This document shows positions 38,895 to 47,042 of a DNA stretch of 55,095 nucleotides, in pieces. The notes under the pieces are model-generated. The model was given only the letters and a program-made list of their open reading frames with translations, was not told where the DNA came from and searched no databases. Every line of letters begins with the position of its first letter. Position 1 is the stretch's first letter. This DNA comes from Planktothrix sp. FACHB-1365 (GTDB taxonomy: Bacteria; Cyanobacteriota; Cyanobacteriia; Cyanobacteriales; Microcoleaceae). The position numbers and the translations under genes were made by a program. The stretch is taken from assembly GCF_014697575.1 (NCBI RefSeq), contig NZ_JACJSC010000037.1, positions 1-55,095 of the forward strand, read 5' to 3'.

Positions 38895-40277
38895 ATATTG
38901 ACACTCCCCGCTCTGAAGAGACGGGGATTCTACATTCTACGTCAGAATTTGCTCAACCAGGGTAGCCCCAAGAAGAGTAGAGACTCCAACTCCTGTAGCG
39001 TTACTTCGGGATTGCCCATCCCTAGTTTGTTTTGCCAGATTGAGAATATTAATTGCAGCATTTGTATCTCTATGTAGTTCGCATCCACAATTACAAATAT
39101 GGGTGCGAGTTGATAGAGATTTTTTCACAATTCCCCCACAATTAGAGCATTTTTGCGAAGTGAAATGGGGTGCAACTGGTATTGCTAATTTATCAAACTT
39201 AGCTGCAAAATATTCTATCCATTGCCGGAACAAATACCAACTAGCATCGCTAATTGATTTAGCTAAACAGTGGTTTTTAACCAAATTTCTAACACTTAAA
39301 TCTTCGTAGACTACTAAGTCGTTAGACTTGCATACGTTACGCGCCGTTATCTTGGCGTGTTCATTCCGTTGCCTGCTTACTTTTAAGTGTTTTTTAGCGT
39401 AAATTTTTCTAGCTCTCCGTCTACCTGATGAACCCTTAACCTTTTTATAGATTTGTCTCTGAGATTTTTTAATAGACGTTTCCGCCTTTCTCAAAAACTG
39501 GGGATTGGGTTCTTGGTGTCCATTAGAGTCTGTGTAAAATGACTCAATGCCAACATCAATTCCAATTTCATTTCCCGTTTTCGGTTGAACATCGGTAACG
39601 GTAATACCCAGACAAAACTGGCAGTAATAACCGTCAGCACGACGAATCAATCGCACCCGTTTGATGTCTTTAAGATTGTAGGTATGGAGATCCCATTTCC
39701 CCAGTAATTTAAGATTGCCAATTCCGTTTTTGTCGGTAAAGGTAACTTGTCTTTTAGTTGGGTGTAACTTCCATCCTGTTGTTTTATATTCAACAGAACG
39801 ACAGTCTTTTTGAAATTTGGGATATCCTTTTTTACCCGAAATCTTTTTCTGGCAATTGTCGTAAAAACGACTAATGGCAGTCCATCCCCGCTCGGCTGCG
39901 GATTGGACTGCCATTGAATTTAGATCATTAACAAAGGAGAATTCTTTTCTGAGAGCCGTTGAATATTTGTTTAAGGCAAACTTGTCGATTTTCAACTCTC
40001 TGGAATTATCCATCCAGTATCTAATCGCTTTATTGCGAATGAATTGAGTGGTGCGGATGGCTTGATCAATTGCTTTGAATTGATCAAGTTTGCCTTTGAC
40101 TTTGTATTCTAAAACTATCATGAAATTCTCCTGTTTTCGACCTGTTTCTAGGTTAACATAGATTGAGAAATATTCACGGGGAATAAATTCCCCTGAGTCG
40201 TTTTTCATCTGTTGTCTGTTGGCGTAGCCTGCCGTAAGGCATAGACACGCTCGTTTTCAATCTCCCAGGTTTGTCTT
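38895..40277 (-). mobile_element. IS200/IS605-type element carrying only tnpB (IS1341 group)
   Basis: About 1.38 kb. Boundaries are deduced from the in-frame reading of the interrupted host gene, with a 2-3 base ambiguity because a TAT is shared by both junctions. There is no target duplication or terminal inverted repeat, as expected for the family. The tnpB-distal end holds a hairpin (CCCCGCTCT...AGAGACGGGG, about 38906-38926) preceded by TTGACA; the same TTGACA(A/C)TCCCCGC end recurs at 44249. No tnpA is present, so movement would need a transposase in trans. Confidence 0.85.
38937..40121 (-). CDS. tnpB: TnpB RNA-guided endonuclease of an IS605-family element
   Basis: A 394-residue, apparently intact TnpB. 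It starts MIVLEYKVKGKLDQFKAIDQAI at an ATG with an AGGAG ribosome site; the frame is open further upstream but that part is not family-like. The RuvC-like catalytic residues are present: D in GIDVGIESF, E in LVVYEDLSV and D in ELHRDTNAAINI. The zinc ribbon CSNCGG...CNCGCE sits between the last two. Known family members cut DNA guided by an RNA made from the element's 3' end plus flanking sequence. Here that guide would read into the broken PPC gene. Confidence 0.93.
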   Translation of the reverse strand: MIVLEYKVKGKLDQFKAIDQAIRTTQFIRNKAIRYWMDNSRELKIDKFALNKYSTALRKEFSFVNDLNSMAVQSAAERGWTAISRFYDNCQKKISGKKGYPKFQKDCRSVEYKTTGWKLHPTKRQVTFTDKNGIGNLKLLGKWDLHTYNLKDIKRVRLIRRADGYYCQFCLGITVTDVQPKTGNEIGIDVGIESFYTDSNGHQEPNPQFLRKAETSIKKSQRQIYKKVKGSSGRRRARKIYAKKHLKVSRQRNEHAKITARNVCKSNDLVVYEDLSVRNLVKNHCLAKSISDASWYLFRQWIEYFAAKFDKLAIPVAPHFTSQKCSNCGGIVKKSLSTRTHICNCGCELHRDTNAAINILNLAKQTRDGQSRSNATGVGVSTLLGATLVEQILT

Positions 40278-40553
40278 ATAAGATTCTTTTTGATTATGAA
40301 TTGTAGCTTCCACTCGACCCGTAACTTTATTTCCCTGAATATAAATCCGGGCGATGGAGTCCATATTATCATTCGCGACTGAAAAACAATAGCCTTGAAT
40401 AGAAGAGGAACTCGAATTTTGAGCAATTTGTATCGGAGGATTAACAGGAACGGCGGTCACTGAGCCTTGCCGAAGTGAGGCTACAATATTAATCTGGGGT
40501 GTAACATTCAGAAAAGTTCCTGCAACGGCGACAAATCCTAATACTTTCATCAT
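40278..40553 (-). pseudogene. Secreted PPC-domain protein, N-terminal part (split by IS)
   Basis: Ninety-two codons from the ATG at 40553 to the IS junction. The product starts MMKVLGFVAVAGTFLNVTPQ, a signal peptide, followed by a polar linker and CFSVANDNMDSIARIYIQGNKVTGRVEATIHNQKESY. The frame reads into the element and stops soon after. Together with 38436-38894 it formed one gene. The intact product would be a small exported protein of unknown function with a C-terminal PPC domain. Confidence 0.85.
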
Positions 40554-40591
40554 TATTTTTACCCGGTTAACGATTAAATATGTACTGATTT

Positions 40592-43500
40592 TTAGGGTTT
40601 TGGGTTCCCTGATTTAAGCATTTTCTGACATAATTTTCTATCTTCAGGACTAACCATTAAATTTGTTTTTAAATAATCTTCTACCCAATGGCAAGCATAA
40701 GCAAAATCATTCAAACTTAAAACCCGATGTAAATCCCATAATATAACAGTCTTATCAGCACTCGCTGAAATCAGGGTTTTGCTATCGGGACTAAATTTAA
40801 CATCATAGACTTCATCATCATGAGCATTCAAAGTTTTAACTAAACTACCATCCATTTTCCAGAGTTTAATTGTTTTATCTTGACTCGCAGAAGCAATAAA
40901 ATGTTGGTCAGGACTAAACGCTACAGCCATAACAGTTCCAGTATGTCCGGTTAAGGTATGTTCATCTATAAAGGATTTCAGTGATGGATTCCACCGCCAT
41001 AATTTTACCGTTTGATCTCGACTAGCTGAAGCTAAAACCTGTCCATCAGGACTAAACACGACATCCCAAACCCCATCTTGATGACCCGTTAAAGTTTGTA
41101 ACAGTTGACCTTGAAAATTCCAGATTTTAACGGTATTATCGTCAGAACTAGAGGCAATCCATTGATGTTCAGGCTGAATTGCAATTCCCCAGACTTGACC
41201 ATGATGACCCTCCAAGTTGGAGCGCAATTTGCCATCCAGTCCCCAGATTTTAATGGTTTTATCCCAACTTCCTGAAATCATAGATTGACTATCAGGACTA
41301 AATTTTACATCCCAAACCCCCCATTTATGTCCCTCTAGGGTTTTATCAGGTTGGGTGTTTAACAATCCTGTCTGAGTTCTTTGCCAAAGTTTAATAGTTG
41401 CATCATCAGAGGTTGAAGCCAACCAGCGACCATCGGGACTAAATTCTACCCGATTCACCCGCCACTGATGTCCAGTTTTCAAGGTTTGTAATAATCGACC
41501 TTTCTTTGTCCAAAGTTTAATAGTTTTATCTAAGGAAGAGGAAGCAATAATTCGACCATCCGGGCTGAAATTAACACCCCAAACGGCATCTTGATGTCCA
41601 ATCAAGGGCATGACTAAAGCATAGCCAATTTTCGAGAGTTTAATACTTTTATCCCAACTTGCAGAAGCAATGGTTTGACTATCGGGACTAAACGCAACAG
41701 CACTGACTTCTCCCTTATGTTGCCATAATGTTTTATAGGGGTTATACAAGGAAGTCGTGGCATCTTTTCGCCAAAGTTGGATTTGTTGATTCCGAATCGC
41801 CCCGGCTAAGAATTTGCCGTTAGGACTAAACGCCACCCCCCAAACTTCATCTTCAAAGGCGCCGAAGGTCTGGAGTAACACCCCCTCCCGACTCCAGAGT
41901 TTAATGGTTTTATCCCGGCTGGCGGAAGCCAACTGTTGACTATCAGCACTCCAAGCCACCGACATCACTTCAGCTTGATGTCCAGTGAGGGTTTTTAACA
42001 ATGTGCCATCGGATTTCCAAATTTTAACCGTTTTATCTTCACTTCCAGAGGCGAATCTTTGACCATCGGGACTAAAGGAAACGGTTTTAATTTTTTTTGT
42101 ATGGGCGGCTATGGTTTTTAACAGTTTCCCGTCTATTGTCCATAATTTAAGGGTTTGATCAAAACTCGCAGAAATGAGTGTATCTTCTGTGGGACTAAAA
42201 CTCACAGCCATCACTGGGTCTTCATGTCCAGTCAGGGTTCTTAGGTATGTCCCGTCCGTTTTCCAGAGTTTAATCGTTTTATCGTTACTGGTGGAGGCTA
42301 GAAGAGGTTGACGGGGACTAAAAGCAATACTAAAAATAGCATCTTGATGGCCGATTAAAGTCTTAACCAATGAACCATCAGGTTTCCAAAGTTTAACCGT
42401 TTTATCCAAACCCCCAGAGGCAATTAAATCTCCTTTGGGACTAAACTCTACGGAATGGATAAGGCTAGTATGTCCCAAGAGTTGATTATATTCTTGAATT
42501 CCATAGACCGATTTTTGTAAAGTTAACTGCACATTTTCACGGGTTTCGGGATCAATATTGGGTAAGGTTTGTAATTGTTTATAAGCTTTTATCGATTGAA
42601 TTAAAGCTTCAAATCGTTGATTTAGGGCAAATAAAGCTTCAGAAGATTGGCGTAAGGCTTTCATTTCATTGGTTTTTGCTTGTTGTTCATTCACCCTCGC
42701 TTGATGATATTGAAACCAACTAATTCCACTTAATCCCATCGCAATAATTAAAGCACCACTCACGGATAACAGTAAAAATCGTTGCAGTTTTGCCGTTTGT
42801 TTTTCTTGAATAAGACGGGCTTCTACTTCCTGCATTCGGGCGGCTTCTAAAGCTTGCTGCATTTCCCGACGGTCTAATTCTTCACTTTTAGCTAAAAATT
42901 GATAATCTAAATCACTAATACTGCGACCACTTGACCAATTTTGAGCTTCTTTTAAGGCTTGTCCTCGTAAGAGTCGGGAAGAATCTTGTTGATTTGATTG
43001 TAACCAGGCATCAAAAGCTTGAGAATAGGGACGCAGGCTACTAAGTTGTTGGGTCACCCAATCAGAATCAAATACTTCTTGATAAATTCGATTTTTGACC
43101 CAGAGAATGCCACCAGTTTTGATGACTAAACCCGATAAAATCAGTTCTGATTGTTCGTTACTATCATCAGTAAAAACTTCTAAACCCTGGAGAATATTTT
43201 GATAGATACCAAGGATTCTTCCTAAACGATACTGATTATATTCGATGCGGTTACGGATGGTTTTTAAATGTTCCGGTTCATCTTGAGATTCCCATTTATA
43301 AATTATATGCGATCGCACTAAGGATTCTACCCAAAATCCTTCAGTCCCAGGGGGAATTGTTAAAATATCATTGAGGGTATCCTGAGCAGAATTAAGTACC
43401 AATTGGCAGATTTTTTGAGTTAAAAAGGGTTGTCCTCCTGTCCAATTAATAATTTCCCGCATCACAGCCTGAGCATTTGTAACTTTTTTCTCTAAACCTG

Positions 43501-44158
43501 GAATTAAAGGTTGAACTTCGTTGAGGGTAAAACCTTCTAATTCAATGGCTGTCCCAATATTAAAGGGGGTACGACTGCGATCAGAAATTAAATCGGACGG
43601 TGTAGCAACCCCAAATAAGGCAAAGCTAACCCGGTTATATTCAGGATTAATTGCTCTTTGGTTATAACAAAATCGAATAAAAGCAAAAAAATCATCAACT
43701 TTAAAATTTAAACTGAGAATACTATCAATTTCATCTACAAAAATAATTAACTTTTTATCGGGAAATTGAGTGAATAAAATATCCTCTATAAAGTTACTTA
43801 ATCGTTGAACTACTGAAATATCTTCTTCTTCTTTCCACCAATTCTTTAAATTAAATTTACCTAACAGGTTAAATCCACGCCATAATTCGCTAACAATTCC
43901 TTTATACCATTGTTGCGCTGTTACCATTTCGCTGCCAATGCGCGTCATATCTAATGTTGTACATTGAAAGCCTTCTTGTTGTAAACGATAACGAGTTTTA
44001 ACCAGCAAAGAGGATTTCCCCATTTGTCGAGAATTTAACACATAACAAAAATGCCCTTGTTGTAATTGAGAATACAGATCAGAATCTGCTTTTCTCACAA
44101 CATAAGTCGGAGCATCTTGGGCTAAACTTCCCCCAATTTGATAGTTAGAATAAATCAT
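40592..44158 (-). CDS. AAA-like ATPase fused to 14 WD40 repeats
   Basis: A 1188-residue protein. The N-terminal AAA-like (AAA_35-type) ATPase domain, about 1-400, begins YQIGGSLAQDAPTYVVRKAD, has a Walker A (LNSRQMGKSSLL, about 42-53) and a Walker B (LIIFVDEIDSIL, near 138). A helical linker with a hydrophobic segment (FLLLSVSGALIIAMGLSGISWF, about 466-487) and coiled coil follows. From about 560, fourteen WD40 units can be counted (GH...V.FSPDG..ASAS.DKTIKLW), enough for two seven-bladed propellers. It is a cyanobacterial signalling or scaffold-type protein, probably membrane-attached; partners are unknown. It reads toward the interrupted PPC gene. Confidence 0.93.
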   Translation of the reverse strand: MIYSNYQIGGSLAQDAPTYVVRKADSDLYSQLQQGHFCYVLNSRQMGKSSLLVKTRYRLQQEGFQCTTLDMTRIGSEMVTAQQWYKGIVSELWRGFNLLGKFNLKNWWKEEEDISVVQRLSNFIEDILFTQFPDKKLIIFVDEIDSILSLNFKVDDFFAFIRFCYNQRAINPEYNRVSFALFGVATPSDLISDRSRTPFNIGTAIELEGFTLNEVQPLIPGLEKKVTNAQAVMREIINWTGGQPFLTQKICQLVLNSAQDTLNDILTIPPGTEGFWVESLVRSHIIYKWESQDEPEHLKTIRNRIEYNQYRLGRILGIYQNILQGLEVFTDDSNEQSELILSGLVIKTGGILWVKNRIYQEVFDSDWVTQQLSSLRPYSQAFDAWLQSNQQDSSRLLRGQALKEAQNWSSGRSISDLDYQFLAKSEELDRREMQQALEAARMQEVEARLIQEKQTAKLQRFLLLSVSGALIIAMGLSGISWFQYHQARVNEQQAKTNEMKALRQSSEALFALNQRFEALIQSIKAYKQLQTLPNIDPETRENVQLTLQKSVYGIQEYNQLLGHTSLIHSVEFSPKGDLIASGGLDKTVKLWKPDGSLVKTLIGHQDAIFSIAFSPRQPLLASTSNDKTIKLWKTDGTYLRTLTGHEDPVMAVSFSPTEDTLISASFDQTLKLWTIDGKLLKTIAAHTKKIKTVSFSPDGQRFASGSEDKTVKIWKSDGTLLKTLTGHQAEVMSVAWSADSQQLASASRDKTIKLWSREGVLLQTFGAFEDEVWGVAFSPNGKFLAGAIRNQQIQLWRKDATTSLYNPYKTLWQHKGEVSAVAFSPDSQTIASASWDKSIKLSKIGYALVMPLIGHQDAVWGVNFSPDGRIIASSSLDKTIKLWTKKGRLLQTLKTGHQWRVNRVEFSPDGRWLASTSDDATIKLWQRTQTGLLNTQPDKTLEGHKWGVWDVKFSPDSQSMISGSWDKTIKIWGLDGKLRSNLEGHHGQVWGIAIQPEHQWIASSSDDNTVKIWNFQGQLLQTLTGHQDGVWDVVFSPDGQVLASASRDQTVKLWRWNPSLKSFIDEHTLTGHTGTVMAVAFSPDQHFIASASQDKTIKLWKMDGSLVKTLNAHDDEVYDVKFSPDSKTLISASADKTVILWDLHRVLSLNDFAYACHWVEDYLKTNLMVSPEDRKLCQKMLKSGNPKP

Positions 44159-44248
44159 GAGATCTAGGGCACACCGAACAGCTTAATGGGTAGCAGTATA
44201 TTATTTTTTTGAGCCTCTTGCCTTAAGATCCCGATTAATGGTATAGGT

Positions 44249-44458
44249 TGACAATCCCCGCCCTATAAAGTGCGGAGATTCTTAAGAGATGTAAATCCTT
44301 AAAGGGTTAGCCAAAAACCCCCTAGACACTCGCTCAAAATTGAGTCTGTGCTTACTTTTAACCAAAATATTGGCACTCCCATTAATATCGGCGGAAACAA
44401 GATGTTTATCCTTTGTTATATACAATCCTTTTAGGACGGGGTTTCAAACCCCAATTTT
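44249..44458 (-). mobile_element. Internally deleted IS200/IS605-type relic
   Basis: The right-end signature TTGACAATCCCCGCCC (44249-44264) with a short hairpin is the same end as at 38899. A perfect palindrome GGGGTTTCAAACCCC (about 44439-44453) lies at the other edge. In between only the last ~50 codons of a tnpB remain. It is thus a non-autonomous relic of about 210 bp, and it directly abuts the solute-binding protein gene. Confidence 0.7.
44282..44430 (-). pseudogene. C-terminal tnpB remnant
   Basis: Read on the minus strand, the frame gives L-Y-I-T-K-D-K-H-L-V-S-A-D-I-N-G-S-A-N-I-L, then ...NPLRIYIS-stop. This is the TnpB C-terminal block in which SADINGSANIL replaces the HRDTNAAINI of the element at 38937, so it comes from a different TnpB lineage. 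All upstream catalytic regions are lost. Confidence 0.7.
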
Positions 44459-44499
44459 CGATGACAGAACATTTTAATCTGCTTAAAAATTTAACACAG

Positions 44500-45363
44500 A
44501 TGAACAAAAAACTGGCTGTTTCTCTCTTGACTCTTCTCTTTACCGTTAATTTTCCTTTATTAGGTTGGGCCGAAACCGTGTTAGAAAAAGTAAACCGGAC
44601 AGGGGTGCTGACCGCAGGGGTGAGGACGGATGCGGTTCCCTTTGGTTATACTGACAACAATAACGCCTTACAAGGATATTCTGTTGATTTAATTAAATTG
44701 ATTCAACAGCGTTTAGAGAAACAATTGAATAAACCGATTAAATTAGAATTAAAAACCGTCACCTTAAAAAATCGATTTACTCAAATAGAAACAGGTCAAT
44801 TAGATATTGTCTGTGAAGCCACCAGCATTACACCAGAACGAGAAGAAATGGTTGATTTTTCCATTCCCTATTTTACCAGTGGAATTCAACTGCTAGTCCG
44901 AGAAGCGGATGCAGAACGTTTAGATCCCACAAAAGCCTCAGAAACTCAATTAGAAACTATCCGAGAAAATAATATCACCGTTGGATTTTTACTCGGAACC
45001 ACAACAGATGATGAATTCCGTCCCATTTATCCTGAAGCAAAATGGCAAGTTGTGGGTAGTCGTGCGGATGGAATTCGTCGGTTAAAATCAGAAGAAATTG
45101 ATTTAATGGCGAGTGATGGGATTTTATTATTAGGTGAATTATGGGAACAAGGCGAAGATTTTAAAGCGTTTCGTTTAGTACCTGAACAACCTTTAACCTT
45201 TGAAAATTACGGCTGTATTTTACCTCAAAATAGTGCTCAATGGGGAACCTTGGTTAACCAAACCATTACCAGTGAAGAAAATACTCAACTATGGAACCAA
45301 TGGTTTGACCCTAAAACAGGGCGTTTTCCTTACCAACGTTTTCAAAGTAAAGCTAAACCTTAA
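44500..45363 (+). CDS. Periplasmic amino-acid-type solute-binding protein
   Basis: A 288-residue extracellular solute-binding protein of family 3 (GlnH/HisJ type). MNKKLAVSLLTLLFTVNFPLLGWA is a classical signal peptide. The mature part begins VLEKVNRTGVLTAGVRTDAVPFGY and has QGYSVDLIKLI, QLDIVCEATSITPEREEMVDFSIPY and a C-terminal WNQWFD. An in-frame ATG at 44461 and a frame open to 44413 exist, but the earlier part is encoded by the IS605 relic, so I choose 44500. No permease or ATPase gene is adjacent; it may feed a transporter encoded elsewhere. The insertion of the relic just upstream may have replaced its native promoter. Confidence 0.88.
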   Translation: MNKKLAVSLLTLLFTVNFPLLGWAETVLEKVNRTGVLTAGVRTDAVPFGYTDNNNALQGYSVDLIKLIQQRLEKQLNKPIKLELKTVTLKNRFTQIETGQLDIVCEATSITPEREEMVDFSIPYFTSGIQLLVREADAERLDPTKASETQLETIRENNITVGFLLGTTTDDEFRPIYPEAKWQVVGSRADGIRRLKSEEIDLMASDGILLLGELWEQGEDFKAFRLVPEQPLTFENYGCILPQNSAQWGTLVNQTITSEENTQLWNQWFDPKTGRFPYQRFQSKAKP

Positions 45364-45437
45364 AAGGGGAAAGTCCTCTCCTTTGACTTTTTATTCCTAG
45401 TATCATTAATGTCAAATTCAGCCAAAAACCTCTGATT

Positions 45438-45552
45438 ATATGAAATCCTGAAAAGAATGCTACAAATTCCCCCCTGTAGAGACGTTGCATGCAACGTCTC
45501 TACAGGGGGGTTAGGAAGGATCATCTGTAGCATCTATAATTGGATTTCATAT
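45438..45552. mobile_element. MITE-like element, copy B
   Basis: A 115-bp element with perfect terminal inverted repeats ATATGAAATCC (45438-45448) and GGATTTCATAT (45542-45552) and a central GTAGAGACGTTG/CAACGTCTCTAC hairpin. Its reverse complement matches copy A at 37816-37932 almost base for base. It occupies the gene-free stretch 45364-45692, together with the palindrome at 45558. Confidence 0.9.
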
Positions 45553-45557
45553 TAGAT

Positions 45558-45590
45558 CCCCCTAAATCCCCCTTAAAAAGGGGGACTTTG
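45558..45590. repeat. TAAATCCCCCTT...AAGGGGGACTTT palindrome
   Basis: CCCCC (45568-45572) and GGGGG (45580-45584) flank TTAAAAA, within a TAAATCCCCCTTAAAAAG context. It is the compact form of the repeat at 4196-4247. The remaining bases to 45692 show no gene. Confidence 0.7.
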
Positions 45591-45692
45591 AATTCTAATC
45601 CTCCCCTTTGAAAGGTAGGGGTGATCAAGGACTAGAAAAAAATCAACGAACTTTTGGTAATCAGCCTACTTTTAGCTTTAAAAATGTAGGTT

Positions 45693-46028
45693 TTAACCAT
45701 TGGAGGAGGGAACATTCGGTTTGATTAACCGTTGAATACTAACGTATATTGCTAATAGAATTACTCCCACTGATAGAAAACTAAACAAAACCGTTCCCAT
45801 TGTGAATAAACCCACAACCAGGGTACGAACTGCTGTTGATATTTGAATCACCGTAAAATTCTCGGATTGAATCGGTTTGTTAGCGAATTTTTCAGCGATA
45901 ATATGGGTTAATTTATAAAAGACTAAGGCAACTCCCCCATACATTAACCCATTCGTAATACAACGGAATAAATTAATAGTATCTGTTTGTGAGGTCGTTT
46001 GAGGTGTTTTAGAAGTAGATTCAATCAT
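45693..46028 (-). CDS. DUF3082-type two-helix membrane protein
   Basis: A 111-residue protein with a polar N-terminus, a hydrophobic segment (CITNGLMYGGVALVFYKLTHII) and two further helices (VRTLVVGLFTMGTVLFSFLSVGVILLAIYVSI). It fits the small cyanobacterial DUF3082 family, which I recall lying beside ispE. Its start is three bases after the ispE stop, so it is translationally coupled to ispE as the last gene of the minus-strand operon. Function is unknown; the position suggests membrane or isoprenoid metabolism, but this is only contextual. Confidence 0.8.
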   Translation of the reverse strand: MIESTSKTPQTTSQTDTINLFRCITNGLMYGGVALVFYKLTHIIAEKFANKPIQSENFTVIQISTAVRTLVVGLFTMGTVLFSFLSVGVILLAIYVSIQRLIKPNVPSSNG

Positions 46029-46031
46029 AGT

Positions 46032-46979
46032 TTATGAGTGGGCTAAACGAATACCAGTAGAAATAAATTTTGCTGTCCAAAACTCTAATTCTGGGTTAGC
46101 GATTTGGGTTTTTACAGCTTCTAAAACCCGTAAAGCTTCGGCTTCAGATTCTGTTAAGGCAAACACCGTTGGCCCGGAACCAGACATCATGGTTCCCAGA
46201 ACACCTTGAGCCTCAAAAGCTTCTCGCAGTTGTAAGACTTGGGGATATTCGGGTAAGGCAACTTTCTCTAAATCATTGTGCAGCAATTTACCAATTTCTG
46301 CCCCATCTCGGTGCATAATTGCAGAAACCATCGGCCCAGAATGAACCCGTTGTTGACGAGTTTCTAAGTCTTGAACGTCTGAAACGTAGCTATCACTAAA
46401 CTGTTGACGATAGGTTTTATAAGCCCAAACCGTCGAAATTCCCAAGTTCCGATATTTAGCTAAAACCACATACAAATGATCTAAATTCGTGAGGGGAGAA
46501 AGTTGTTCACCTCGTCCCGTTGCTAAGGCAGTTCCACCTTGAATACAAAAGGGAACATCCGAACCAATTTGAGCCGCTAATTCTTCTAATTCACTTTGAG
46601 TTAAGCCTAATTGCCAGATTAAATCTAAACCCACTAAAACCGCCGCCGCATCCGTTGAACCTCCCGCTAAACCTGCGGCAATGGGAATATTTTTTTTGAT
46701 ATTAATTTCCACTCCCCCAAATTGTGCCATCGCATCGGGGAATTGTTGGGCTAATAAGGCTGCCGCCCGATAAGCTAAATTCGTGTGATCATTGGGAACT
46801 TCTGCATGGGCACAGCGCACACTAATGGTATCAATTCCAATCGATTGAATGTCAATTTGATCGGCTAAACTAATACTTTGGAGTACCATCGCCAATTCGT
46901 GATATCCATCGGGGCGATCGCCTATAATTTCTAAGTAGAGGTTAATTTTTGCCGGAGCAATTAAAGAATAGGAACGCAT
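46032..46979 (-). CDS. ispE: 4-diphosphocytidyl-2-C-methyl-D-erythritol kinase
   Basis: A 315-residue GHMP-family kinase of the non-mevalonate (MEP) isoprenoid pathway. It phosphorylates the 2-hydroxyl of CDP-methylerythritol. The start APAKINLYLEIIGDRPDGYHELAMVLQSI is diagnostic. The ATP-binding GHMP motif PIAAGLAGGSTDAAA spans 99-113, the catalytic aspartate is D141 (GSDVPFCIQGG), and the C-terminal GTMMSGSGPTVFAL motif is present. It lies 63 bases downstream of ksgA and three bases upstream of the DUF3082 gene. Products feed carotenoids, chlorophyll phytyl chains, tocopherol and quinones. Confidence 0.97.
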   Translation of the reverse strand: MRSYSLIAPAKINLYLEIIGDRPDGYHELAMVLQSISLADQIDIQSIGIDTISVRCAHAEVPNDHTNLAYRAAALLAQQFPDAMAQFGGVEINIKKNIPIAAGLAGGSTDAAAVLVGLDLIWQLGLTQSELEELAAQIGSDVPFCIQGGTALATGRGEQLSPLTNLDHLYVVLAKYRNLGISTVWAYKTYRQQFSDSYVSDVQDLETRQQRVHSGPMVSAIMHRDGAEIGKLLHNDLEKVALPEYPQVLQLREAFEAQGVLGTMMSGSGPTVFALTESEAEALRVLEAVKTQIANPELEFWTAKFISTGIRLAHS

Positions 46980-47042
46980 TTGTATTCACAAGACAAACAA
47001 AGTTGTTGATTGTTTACAGGTAAGGGCGGGGTCACCCCGCCC

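Noticed and set aside
40205-40426. 73-residue frame upstream of tnpB
   Set aside because: It runs across the IS-host junction in another frame than the PPC gene and has no ribosome site.
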